This document shows positions 7,173-13,714 of a DNA stretch of 13,714 nt, piece after piece. Both the position numbers and the translations under genes were made by a program. Every line of letters starts with the position of its first letter. Positions within the stretch are counted from its first letter, which is position 1. A model generated the notes under the pieces. It made no database searches, was not told the origin of the DNA, and was given only the letters and a program-made list of their open reading frames with translations. Source of the stretch: Aquitalea sp. GTDB taxonomy: Bacteria; Pseudomonadota; Gammaproteobacteria; Burkholderiales; Chromobacteriaceae. The stretch lies in NCBI GenBank assembly GCA_019232735.1, contig JAFANL010000037.1, positions 1-13,714 on the forward strand, read 5' to 3'.

Positions 7173-8021
7173 ATGCGTGCATTGCTTTCCTTCCTGTTGT
7201 TACTGCTTTCCTTTCCGACTCCGGCGGCGGCACCGGTGCAAACCATCCGTTATGCCCTGATTTCCGGGCTGAATGACCCTCATCTCGACTATATGCTGGC
7301 CCTGCTGCAGCTGGCATGCGATGAGAGCGGGCTGCGTTGCCAGCTGCAGGGTACCCATGCCATGAACCAGTCGCGGGCGCTGGTGCAACTGGGCAAGGCT
7401 GATAGCAATATCGACTTGTTCTGGGGGATGACCAGCAAGGAGCGGGAAAGCCTGGCGCTACCCATTCGCATTCCACTGGACAAGGGCCTGATCGGCTGGC
7501 GGGTGGCGCTGGTGCCGGCGAGTAAGCCGGATACGCTGGCTGGCATCACCACGCGCCAGCAACTGGCAAGGCGGGTGGCCGGACAGGTGGCGGACTGGCC
7601 GGATACCATCATCCTGCGTGCGGCGGGCTTGCCGGTGCTGACTTCACAGGATTACGGCAATCTGTTTCCCATGCTGCAACGCCAACGCTTCGATTACTTT
7701 CCACGCAGCGTGATCGAGGTGCAGCGCGAAGCCGCCATGCCGGTGGCCAAGGGCTTGCTGGTGGATTCCCACCTGGTGATTCAGTACCCCAGTGCCATGT
7801 ATTTCTTTGTCAGCCCATTGCAGCCACAGCTGGCGCGCACCCTGGAGCTGGGCTTGCGCAAGGGGCTGGAAGATGGCCGTTTCAACAAGCTGTTCCAGCG
7901 TTATAACGGGCAGTACATTGCCCGGCTTGAATTGCCAGGGCGGACGCGTATCCGGCTGGACAACCCCTTGCTGCCCGCCGCGACACCGCTCAAGGACAGC
8001 AAGTTGTGGTACCAGCCCTGA
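7173..8021 (+). CDS. Orphan periplasmic solute-binding-like protein (SBP family 3 superfamily)
   Basis: The protein has 282 residues. Residues 1-20 form a signal peptide (hydrophobic core, P-T-P-A-A-A), so it is periplasmic. The mature part looks like a bilobal type II binding protein related to amino-acid-binding proteins: it opens with TIRYALISG, has DLFWGMT and IPLDKGLIGWRVALV in lobe one, RQRFDYFPRSVIEVQRE at the crossover, and ends with AMYFFVSP and a helix LRKGLEDGRFNKLFQRYNG. The FDYFPRS stretch is typical of a group of lone binding-like proteins not tied to ABC transporters. No permease, ATPase or sensor kinase gene is adjacent. A start at 7173 fits a modest Shine-Dalgarno (AGCGAGG) about 8 bases upstream. 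The ligand is unknown; it may sense a solute rather than deliver it. Fold call is fairly sure, function is not. Confidence 0.75.
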   Translation: MRALLSFLLLLLSFPTPAAAPVQTIRYALISGLNDPHLDYMLALLQLACDESGLRCQLQGTHAMNQSRALVQLGKADSNIDLFWGMTSKERESLALPIRIPLDKGLIGWRVALVPASKPDTLAGITTRQQLARRVAGQVADWPDTIILRAAGLPVLTSQDYGNLFPMLQRQRFDYFPRSVIEVQREAAMPVAKGLLVDSHLVIQYPSAMYFFVSPLQPQLARTLELGLRKGLEDGRFNKLFQRYNGQYIARLELPGRTRIRLDNPLLPAATPLKDSKLWYQP

Positions 8022-8033
8022 TGGGGGGATAAG

Positions 8034-8116
8034 GGCCAGCCGGGGCGGTGAATTTTATTCACAGTACTGGCCATAAAAACTCATTTGTTGATTGCGCCGG
8101 AGCAAGCTAGCCTTGC
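8034..8116 (+). promoter_or_regulatory. Structured leader before the chromate-transporter pair
   Basis: Two potential RNA structures fill most of the 98-bp gap. In the first, GGCCAG (8034-8039) pairs with CTGGCC (8067-8072), enclosing an inner hairpin GTGAA-TTTTA-TTCAC (8048-8062). In the second, GCAAG (8102-8106) pairs with CTTGC (8112-8116), ending 3 bases before the ATG at 8120. The only purine-rich ribosome-like site, GGAG at 8099-8102, is 17 bases from the start unless that second hairpin folds and brings it near. Neither structure is followed by a T-run, so they are not simple terminators. Confidence 0.35.
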
Positions 8117-8119
8117 GAT

Positions 8120-8680
8120 ATGAAATCAACTTTGATCATCCCGACCCGACGCCAGTTGTTCATGGGCTTCTTCGGCATCGGCCTCAGCGGTTTTGGCGGG
8201 GTGCTGCCGCTGGCACACCGCATGCTGGTACAACAACGCCGTTGGCTGGACGAGGAAGAGTTTACCGAACTGCTGGGTCTGGGGCAGATCCTGCCCGGTC
8301 CCAATATCGTCAATATGTCGATTGCCATCGGTGCCCGTTTCCATGGTGTGGCCGGAGCCTGGCTGGCTGTGGCCGGTCTGATGCTGGCGCCGCTGGTGAT
8401 CGTGCTGAGCATGGCCATGCTGTACGACCACTACCAGGCGCTGCCCCATGTGCAGGGTGCACTGCACGGTCTGGCATCCAGTGCTGCGGGCTTGTTGCTG
8501 GCAATGGCGCTGCGGATGGGGCAGAAGATTGAGCGCCACCTGCTTGCCTGGCTATTGGCGGCACTCACCTTCATCACCGTTGGTGTCCTGCGCTGGCCCT
8601 TGCTGCTGGTGTTGCTGGTGCTGGCCCCGGTTTCGGTGCTGCTGGCGCGCCGTCGCTTGCAAGCCAGGGAGCAAGCATGA
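8120..8680 (+). CDS. Chromate transporter family protein, first half of a split pair
   Basis: This is one CHR domain of 186 residues. Full-length ChrA proteins are about 400 residues with two such domains, so this belongs to the short-chain type that works as a two-gene pair. Family marks are GLSGFGG (21-27), the charged turn RRWLDEEEF (40-48), and LGQILPGPN (54-62), followed by hydrophobic segments around 77-100, 115-132, 141-155 and 159-175. ChrA-type proteins export chromate; in many bacteria the true substrate of short pairs is unproven, so chromate resistance is an inference only. The stop codon overlaps the next start by 4 bp (ATGA), so the two halves are translationally coupled. The first ATG gives a complete N-terminal segment but lacks a close Shine-Dalgarno. 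No ChrB-type regulator gene is nearby. Confidence 0.88.
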   Translation: MKSTLIIPTRRQLFMGFFGIGLSGFGGVLPLAHRMLVQQRRWLDEEEFTELLGLGQILPGPNIVNMSIAIGARFHGVAGAWLAVAGLMLAPLVIVLSMAMLYDHYQALPHVQGALHGLASSAAGLLLAMALRMGQKIERHLLAWLLAALTFITVGVLRWPLLLVLLVLAPVSVLLARRRLQAREQA

Positions 8681-9198
8681 TGTTGCTGCTATCACTGTTC
8701 AGCCGCTTCGCCTTGTTCTCGCTGATGGCGGTGGGAGGCGGCATCACCCTGATTCCGGAAATGCACCTCTACGTGGTGGAAAATCATCACTGGATGAGTG
8801 GCCAGGAATTTGCCTCCCTGTTTGCCATCGCTCAGGCCGCACCAGGCCCTAATGTGCTGGTGGTCAGCCTGATTGGCTGGAAAGTGGCCGGCCTGGCCGG
8901 CGCGCTGACCACGACCGTCGGCATGTGTGGCCCGTCCTCCGTGCTCAGCTACTATGTGGCGCGGCTGTGGGCGCGGTTTCACGACTCGCCGTGGCGGCGT
9001 GCCATTGAACGCGGGCTGGCGCCACTGACCATCGGTCTGGTCTCCGGTAGTGCCATGCTGATGAGCGTGGCGGCCAATCAGCATGTCTCCGGCTGGCTAC
9101 TATGCGCCGCCTCGGCCTTGCTGGCCTGGCGTACGCGGCTCAATCCCTTGTGGTTGCTGGGGGGCGGTGCCGTGCTGGGGCTCATGGGCTGGATCTGA
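8677..9198 (+). CDS. Chromate transporter family protein, second half of a split pair
   Basis: This is the second CHR domain, of 173 residues. It carries the family marks LMAVGGGITLIPEM (16-29), the turn HHWMSGQEF (37-45) and the APGPN motif (55-59), then several membrane segments. Family members of this kind are thought to insert in opposite orientation to their partner and to form a heterodimer. The start at 8677 overlaps the stop of the first half; AGGGAG (8666-8671) is the ribosome site. A second ATG follows at once at 8680 and would give better spacing (8 bases instead of 5), so the true start may be either. The substrate is not shown by the sequence. Confidence 0.88.
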   Translation: MMLLLSLFSRFALFSLMAVGGGITLIPEMHLYVVENHHWMSGQEFASLFAIAQAAPGPNVLVVSLIGWKVAGLAGALTTTVGMCGPSSVLSYYVARLWARFHDSPWRRAIERGLAPLTIGLVSGSAMLMSVAANQHVSGWLLCAASALLAWRTRLNPLWLLGGGAVLGLMGWI

Positions 9199-9270
9199 AT
9201 GGCAGGGCGCGTCATCTGCTTTTCATGCTGATCCGGCAGACTGCGGCCTGATGTCGCCGCCGGAGCCTGC

Positions 9271-10236
9271 ATGTCATCCTCTGCCATTCCCTTGCGCCTG
9301 AACCTGCTGCTGCTGACCCTGGCTCTGCGCCTGTGGCTGGTGGAGCTGGTGGCCGTGCCGCTGGCGGTGGCCTGGCTGCATCCGGCTTATGGCTTGTTGC
9401 TGCTGGCGGCGCTGGCGGGAATGCCCTTGCGTTGGCAACTGCTGCACGAAGCTGCACATGGCCTGCTATTGCCGTCCCGGCGTTTCAATCGTCTGGCCGG
9501 GCGTGCGCTGGGCATCAGCCTGGGATTGCCTTTTGATGTCTGGCAACAGGCACATCATCTGCATCACCGCTATAGCCGTACGGCGCTATGCCGGGTCGAG
9601 GTGTATGAACCGGGCGAAGAGGCGCGCTGGCAACGGCAGACTTATCTCATTTTGCGGCTGTGTGGTCTGGCGTATCTGATGGCGCTGGTTGCCAGCCTGT
9701 TATTGTTGTTCTGGCCTCGGGCCAGACACTGGTGCTGGCTCCGACAGCGGGCACCATTATGGCCGGCCTTGCAGCGTCGTCTGCAAGGCAGCGGCCAGCT
9801 CTTTCCGGCGCGGCTGGATGCCGTGCTGGCCTGGCTGTTACCCGGAGCTTCCTTGCTGATCTATGGCGAGCAGGACTGGATGCTGTGGCTGGCCTTGCTG
9901 GGACGGGGCCTGCTGATTTCGCTGGCCGATCATGTCTGCTATGCCGGCCAGCCCTTGGGCAGTGCGCGTGCCGCCGCCAATCTGGCCCTGCCGCGCTGGT
10001 TGGGCCTGTGTCTGCTCAACAGTCATCTGCGCGGTGTGCACCAGCGCTGGCCTCAATTGAGCTGGCGTGCCCTGCCACAGCGCTTTGCGGTCAGCGGGCA
10101 GGATTGGGATGGCTGCTTTGTACGTACGCTGTGCCGTACGCAGTGGCGGGCGATGCCGGCAACCAGTCTGCCGGTAATACCCCTGCGCAAGGCAGGGACG
10201 GGTATAATGCCGGCTGAATCCATTACGCCAAACTAG
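9271..10236 (+). CDS. Membrane fatty-acid-desaturase-like protein with altered third histidine box
   Basis: The 321-residue integral membrane protein has the layout of the di-iron fatty acid desaturase family, which introduces double bonds or hydroxyl groups into lipid chains using oxygen. Box 1 is H59-E-A-A-H63 and box 2 is H95-H-L-H-H99, each beside hydrophobic segments. The third box region reads N-S-H252-L-R-G-V-H257-Q258-R-W-P261, followed by the family's S-W-R-A-L-P. Most relatives have two adjacent histidines where this protein has H257-Q258. The preceding LADHVCYAGQPL stretch also resembles the family. A GGAG ribosome site lies about 6 bases before the ATG. It follows the chromate pair by 72 bp, possibly co-transcribed. 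It could be a working desaturase with a shifted ligand (H252), a hydroxylase-like relative, or a weakened copy. Fold is fairly sure, activity is not. Confidence 0.8.
   Translation: MSSSAIPLRLNLLLLTLALRLWLVELVAVPLAVAWLHPAYGLLLLAALAGMPLRWQLLHEAAHGLLLPSRRFNRLAGRALGISLGLPFDVWQQAHHLHHRYSRTALCRVEVYEPGEEARWQRQTYLILRLCGLAYLMALVASLLLLFWPRARHWCWLRQRAPLWPALQRRLQGSGQLFPARLDAVLAWLLPGASLLIYGEQDWMLWLALLGRGLLISLADHVCYAGQPLGSARAAANLALPRWLGLCLLNSHLRGVHQRWPQLSWRALPQRFAVSGQDWDGCFVRTLCRTQWRAMPATSLPVIPLRKAGTGIMPAESITPN
10203..10208 (+). promoter_or_regulatory. Probable -10 box of the hemE promoter, inside the desaturase gene
   Basis: TATAAT is a perfect sigma-70 -10 hexamer ending 43 bases before the hemE ATG. 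It lies within the last codons of the desaturase gene. No good -35 hexamer stands 16-18 bases upstream (the sequence there is C-rich), and there is no TGN extension, so the promoter may need an activator or be weak. Confidence 0.5.
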
Positions 10237-10251
10237 CAAGCCCATACCATC

Positions 10252-11313
10252 ATGACCCAGCTCAAGAATGACACCTTCCTGCGTGCGCTCCTGAAGGAGC
10301 CGGTTGAATACACCCCCATCTGGATGATGCGCCAAGCAGGCCGCTATCTGCCGGAATACCGTGCCACCCGCGCCCGCGCCGGCAGTTTCATGGGCTTGTG
10401 CACCAGCCCGGACTACGCCACCGAAGTGACCCTGCAACCGCTGGAGCGCTTCCCGCTGGATGCGGCCATTTTGTTCTCCGACATTCTGACCGTACCGGAT
10501 GCCATGGGGCTGGGCCTGTATTTTGCCGAAGGCGAAGGTCCCAAGTTCGAGCGTCCGCTGCGCGACGAGAGCGCCATCCGTGCGCTGACCGTACCGGTGC
10601 TGGACAAGCTGCAATACGTGTTTGATGCCGTTTCCAGCATTCGCAAGGCGCTGGATGGTCGCGTGCCGCTGATCGGCTTCTCCGGGAGTCCCTTCACGCT
10701 GGCGTGCTACATGATCGAAGGCGGCGGCTCGGACGACTTCCGCCACGTCAAGGCCATGTTGTACAGCCGCCCGGAACTGCTGCATCACATTCTGGCAGTC
10801 AATGCCCAGACCGTGACGGACTATCTCAATGCCCAGATCGATGCCGGTGCACAAGCGGTGCAGATTTTCGATACCTGGGGCGGTGCGCTCAGCCATGCGG
10901 CTTACAAGGAATTCTCGCTGGCCTATATGCAGCGCATCGTGGCCGGTCTGAAGCGTGAGGCAGATGGCCGTCGCGTGCCGGTCATCGTGTTCACCAAAAA
11001 CGGTGGTCAGTGGCTGGAAGAGATCGCAGCCATCGGTGCGGATTGTGTCGGCCTGGACTGGACGACCGATATCGGTCAGGCACGTGCCCGCGTGGGCGAC
11101 AAGGTGGCGCTGCAAGGCAACTTCGATCCGAATGCCCTGTTCGGTTCGCCTGCGGCCATCGAGGCAGAAGCGTCCCGCATTCTGGCGGCTTATGGTCAGG
11201 GGTCCGGCCATGTCTTCAATCTGGGGCACGGTATTTCCCAGCATGCCGATCCGGAACATGCCGCGGCCCTGGTTGCTGCAGTGCATCGACTTTCCCGTCA
11301 GTATCACCAGTAA
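10252..11313 (+). CDS. hemE: Uroporphyrinogen decarboxylase
   Basis: HemE is a cytosolic enzyme of heme synthesis; it removes four carboxyl groups from uroporphyrinogen III to give coproporphyrinogen III. The 353 residues match the family's usual length. Active-site signatures are present: W24-M-M-R27-Q-A-G-R31 (arginines that hold the substrate carboxylates), D70-AAILFS-D77 with the key aspartate D77, GSPFTLACY153-MIEGGGS with the conserved tyrosine, and FNLGH326GI near the C-terminus. The ATG at 10252 gives the expected N-terminus, but no clear Shine-Dalgarno precedes it. It is probably transcribed alone or from the upstream -10 box, with a stem-loop shortly behind the stop. From memory, hemE next to priA is a recurrent arrangement in Betaproteobacteria. 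Confidence 0.98.
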   Translation: MTQLKNDTFLRALLKEPVEYTPIWMMRQAGRYLPEYRATRARAGSFMGLCTSPDYATEVTLQPLERFPLDAAILFSDILTVPDAMGLGLYFAEGEGPKFERPLRDESAIRALTVPVLDKLQYVFDAVSSIRKALDGRVPLIGFSGSPFTLACYMIEGGGSDDFRHVKAMLYSRPELLHHILAVNAQTVTDYLNAQIDAGAQAVQIFDTWGGALSHAAYKEFSLAYMQRIVAGLKREADGRRVPVIVFTKNGGQWLEEIAAIGADCVGLDWTTDIGQARARVGDKVALQGNFDPNALFGSPAAIEAEASRILAAYGQGSGHVFNLGHGISQHADPEHAAALVAAVHRLSRQYHQ

Positions 11314-11320
11314 GCCCTCC

Positions 11321-11375
11321 GGCAGGGGCGGCTTGTCTGCTCCTGCCAGTATTCTCAAGTTTTAAACGCTTTTTT
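11321..11375 (+). terminator. Probable hemE terminator
   Basis: GGCAGGGGC (11321-11329) pairs with GCTCCTGCC (11339-11347) as a 9-bp stem with one G-U pair and a 9-base loop, starting 8 bases after the hemE stop. The T-rich signal is displaced: AGTATTCTC comes first, then TTTT and a run of six T at 11370-11375. It is therefore a good stem with an imperfect tail. Confidence 0.5.
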
Positions 11376-11405
11376 CCTGCCTGATTTCAAATTGAATTTC
11401 ATAAA

Positions 11406-11443
11406 CCCAGCGCGCTGTCACTTTTGAGTGGTACAGGGCTGGG
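11406..11443. repeat. Large interrupted hairpin in the hemE-priA intergenic region
   Basis: CCCAGC (11406-11411) pairs with GCTGGG (11438-11443), CTGT (11415-11418) with ACAG (11433-11436), and CAC (11419-11421) with GTG (11428-11430). Small internal bulges separate the steps and the loop is TTTTGA. No T-run follows in either direction. It may be a second, backup termination or RNA-processing element, or a DNA structure. Function unknown. Confidence 0.35.
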
Positions 11444-11544
11444 GTATTTGGCCTGTCCCTGCGTGAATTCCATATTGCTGACAATGTTTTTTGCATGACT
11501 GTTCCAGGTGGAGTTGACAGCTTGGAAGAGTGGTGTTCTCAGAG

Positions 11545-11745
11545 TTATTCACATCAGGAACCTCCTGACGCGAACCTTGTCAAGCCCACTGGGCAAAATT
11601 AGTGCATCAATCGTAAGTTGTTGAAAAATAACATAATATTATTTTGATTAATTTTTGTGCAATCCAGTGGAAATGCTGATTTAATGGCCTCCGCGTGTCA
11701 GGAAACCGAGTTGTTCACAAAGATATCCACAGCTTCTGTGTATAG
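11545..11745. other. Origin-like region: DnaA-box-like sites around an AT-rich core
   Basis: Four 9-mers resemble the DnaA box TTATCCACA (relaxed TTWTNCACA). TTATTCACA at 11545-11553 fits the relaxed form exactly. TTGTTCACA at 11711-11719, ATATCCACA at 11723-11731, and CTATACACA at 11737-11745 on the minus strand each miss at one position. Between the first and the last three lies an AT-rich core (about 11618-11659, only about 6 of 42 bases G or C) with the palindrome ATAATATTAT (11633-11642) and GATTAATTTTTG. An imperfect inverted repeat, TCCTGACGCG (11563-11572) and CGCG-TG-TCAGGA (11692-11703), flanks it. This is the usual make-up of a DNA-unwinding element next to a DnaA cluster. It is either an origin-like region or a DnaA-responsive priA control region; seen by eye only. 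Confidence 0.45.
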
Positions 11746-11795
11746 GTGGCGCAAAGCCTTGTCGGAATTGGGTTTGGTGTAAAAGGAAAATTACG

Positions 11796-13714
11796 GTGAA
11801 TCTTCAGAGAGTTCAGGTGGTTGTTGATGTGCCCCTATTTGGCGCATTCACCTACCTGTCTCATTTTGATGTCATGGCTGGCCAGCGCGTGTCAGTACCC
11901 TTCGGTACGCGTCAATTGTGTGGCGTGGTTGTCACTGGCATACCCTCCGAGGGTGTGGCCGATAGCCAATTGAAAGAGATCGGCCCCGTGTTCGATGGAC
12001 TGCCGCCACTGCCGGGAGATTTTCTGGCCCTGGTCGAATTCGCGGCGGCCTACTACCACTTCCCCCTGGGACAGACGCTGTTTACCGCACTGCCAACGGC
12101 CCTGCGCGAACAGCGCGACATCATTCCGGTGGATGAGCGTCCCTATGCCCTGACAGCTCTGGGCCTGAGCACAGCGCCAGCTCCACGGCAGCGGGCCCGG
12201 CTGGCCTTGTGGCAAGCCTTGGGCGATGGCCCCTTGACCCAGGCGCAGGCACGGCAGGTTACGCCGCAAGCCAGCAAGATTCTGGCCGATTGGTTGAGCG
12301 AAGGTCTGGCCGAACGTGTGACTATCGAGCGTGGGCCATTACAGCTGGGCCCGTGTCCGACGCTGAATGCCGGCCAGCAAGCGGCACTCGATGCCTTGAA
12401 TGCTGAGCCCCATGGTTTCCAGCCCTGGCTGCTGCATGGCATTACCGGCAGCGGCAAGACCGAGGTTTACCTGCAGCGGATTGCCCTTTGCCTGCAGCAG
12501 GGCCAGCAGGTATTGGTGCTGGTACCGGAAATCAATCTCACACCACAACTGGTTGAACGCTTCATCCAGCGTTTTCCGGCCAGCCGTATTGCCGTACAGC
12601 ACAGCCAGCTGGCCGAAGGCGAGCGGATGCGCAACTGGCTGGATGCCTGGCAAGGTCGGGCGGATATTGTCATCGGCACCCGCCTGTCGGTATTCACCCC
12701 CATGCCACGGCTGGGCATGATCGTGGTGGATGAGGAGCATGACGGTTCGTTCAAGCAGCAGGACGGTCTGCGCTACCACGCCCGCGATCTTGCCATCTGG
12801 CGCGCACGCCAGGCCGATATCCCCATTGTGCTGGGCAGTGCCACCCCCAGCCTGGAAACGGTGGCCAATGTTGAAGCCGGGCGTTATCGCCAGCTCAAGC
12901 TGAACGAGCGCGCCCACGGTGCGGCACGCCTGCCCACGGTGCGGCTGGTGGATACCCGGCGGGCCAAGCTGAGCGAAGGCCTGTCCGATCCGCTGATCAA
13001 GGCGCTGGCCACGCGGCTGGAACGGCGGGAAATGAGCCTGGTGTTCATCAACCGGCGCGGGTTTTCCCCGGTGCTGGCCTGCACCGACTGTGGCTGGACC
13101 AGCGGCTGCCCGCGCTGCTCCACCCGGCTGGTATTGCACCTGATGGAGCGCAAGCTGCGCTGCCATCATTGTGGCTGGGAAGAACCGGTGCCGCATGCCT
13201 GCCCGGACTGTGGTGCGCCGGACATCAAGCCGCTGGGAGAGGGCACGCAGCGGCTGGAGTCGGCGCTGGGGCGCATGTTCCCCACGGCACGCATCCTGCG
13301 CATCGATCGTGATACCACCCAGCGCAAGCAGGCCTGGGATGAAATCTACCGGCGGGTGCATGCCGGTGAGGTGGATATGCTGGTTGGTACCCAGATGCTG
13401 GCCAAAGGCCACGATTTTGGCACCCTGTCGCTGGTGACGGTGCTGAATGCCGATGGCGGCCTGTATTCGGCCGATTATCGTGCTTCGGAACGCCTGTTCG
13501 CCCAGCTGACCCAGGTGGCCGGCCGGGCAGGACGGGCCGATGCGCCCGGCGAGGTGCTGGTGCAGACGCAATGGCCGGACCACCCCTTGTATCAGGCACT
13601 GGTGGCACATGATTTTGATGGCTTTGCGGCCAGCTTGCTGCAGGAGCGCCGCATGGCTGCCTTTCCACCTGCGGTATACCAGGCCTTGTTGCGGGCCGAT
13701 GCGACGGAACTGGC
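11796..13714 (+). CDS. priA: Primosomal protein N' (replication-restart helicase), 3' end beyond the right edge
   Basis: PriA recognises stalled forks and D-loops, unwinds DNA 3' to 5' and reloads the replicative helicase. The 639 visible residues lack only the C-terminal end (E. coli PriA has 732). The N-terminal 3'-DNA-end binding domain occupies about 1-100. The helicase core shows Walker A G215-ITGSGKT222 with HGITGSGKTEVYL, Walker B DEEH (312-315), LGSATPS (346-352), VFINRRGFSP, GTQMLAKGHDFG and the arginine motif QVAGRAGRA. Eight cysteines bind two zincs: C429, C432, C438, C441, C456, C459, C469 and C472. The start is GTG at 11796, because AAGGA lies 8 bases upstream and the reading matches the family from residue 3 (LQRVQVVVDVPLFGAFTY). 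A GTG start and an AT-rich, DnaA-box-bearing leader suggest controlled, modest expression. Confidence 0.97.
   Translation, partial: MNLQRVQVVVDVPLFGAFTYLSHFDVMAGQRVSVPFGTRQLCGVVVTGIPSEGVADSQLKEIGPVFDGLPPLPGDFLALVEFAAAYYHFPLGQTLFTALPTALREQRDIIPVDERPYALTALGLSTAPAPRQRARLALWQALGDGPLTQAQARQVTPQASKILADWLSEGLAERVTIERGPLQLGPCPTLNAGQQAALDALNAEPHGFQPWLLHGITGSGKTEVYLQRIALCLQQGQQVLVLVPEINLTPQLVERFIQRFPASRIAVQHSQLAEGERMRNWLDAWQGRADIVIGTRLSVFTPMPRLGMIVVDEEHDGSFKQQDGLRYHARDLAIWRARQADIPIVLGSATPSLETVANVEAGRYRQLKLNERAHGAARLPTVRLVDTRRAKLSEGLSDPLIKALATRLERREMSLVFINRRGFSPVLACTDCGWTSGCPRCSTRLVLHLMERKLRCHHCGWEEPVPHACPDCGAPDIKPLGEGTQRLESALGRMFPTARILRIDRDTTQRKQAWDEIYRRVHAGEVDMLVGTQMLAKGHDFGTLSLVTVLNADGGLYSADYRASERLFAQLTQVAGRAGRADAPGEVLVQTQWPDHPLYQALVAHDFDGFAASLLQERRMAAFPPAVYQALLRADATEL

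Noticed and set aside
10123..10140. Two CGTACG palindromes 6 bases apart near the end of the desaturase gene
   Set aside because: Within coding sequence, short, and not aligned with a promoter or terminator; likely chance.
9838..11358. Long open frame of 506 codons on the minus strand across the desaturase and hemE genes
   Set aside because: It is fully antisense to two well-supported genes, spans their intergenic gap, and its composition (rich in His, Gln, Arg, Gly) is typical of the complement of GC-rich codons. No recognisable domain.
11514..11519. Perfect TTGACA (-35 consensus) in the hemE-priA gap
   Set aside because: No acceptable -10 hexamer at 15-19 bases downstream on the same strand.
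11495..11602. 35-codon ATG frame in the hemE-priA gap, overlapping the first DnaA-like box
   Set aside because: No Shine-Dalgarno upstream, no hydrophobic or conserved pattern, and a short frame of this length is expected by chance.
12339..13610. 423-codon open frame on the minus strand opposite priA
   Set aside because: Antisense to conserved helicase motifs; no signature of its own.

Overview
The window reads as chromosomal DNA of a moderately GC-rich Gram-negative bacterium. A general porin, an outer-membrane lytic transglycosylase, a tripartite-type RND pump, hemE next to priA, and the codon use together suggest a betaproteobacterium. Order Neisseriales (a Chromobacterium/Aquitalea/Vogesella-like genus) is my best guess; it comes from protein resemblance by eye and was not tested by any search. 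I see no insertion sequence, prophage gene, tRNA, rRNA or CRISPR array. This is mostly ordinary chromosome, with a few unexpected details.

Layout. Positions 1-1270 hold two minus-strand envelope genes: a trimeric-type porin cut by the left edge, and a small exported BON-domain protein with a clear terminator behind it. From 1543 to 7062 runs a likely three-gene operon: mltA (lytic transglycosylase lipoprotein), a periplasmic adaptor lipoprotein, and a 1039-residue RND pump of the hydrophobe/amphiphile type. No outer-membrane channel gene follows, so the pump presumably borrows a TolC-like channel encoded elsewhere. Next come an orphan periplasmic solute-binding-like protein (7173-8021), a split chromate-transporter-family pair whose genes overlap by 4 bp (8120-9198), and a membrane fatty-acid-desaturase-like protein (9271-10236) with an altered third histidine box.

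From 10252 on the genes are housekeeping. hemE (uroporphyrinogen decarboxylase) probably has a -10 box inside the end of the desaturase gene. A 482-bp intergenic stretch follows, and then priA (primosomal helicase, GTG start) runs off the right edge.

The most interesting non-coding part is that 482-bp stretch. It holds a probable hemE terminator, a large interrupted hairpin, a strongly AT-rich core of about 42 bp in otherwise GC-rich DNA, and four 9-mers that match the DnaA box exactly or with one mismatch, three of them packed into 35 bp. This looks like a replication-origin-like or DnaA-controlled region directly upstream of a replication-restart gene. Whether it is the true oriC, a DnaA-binding control region for priA, or chance cannot be settled from the window alone.
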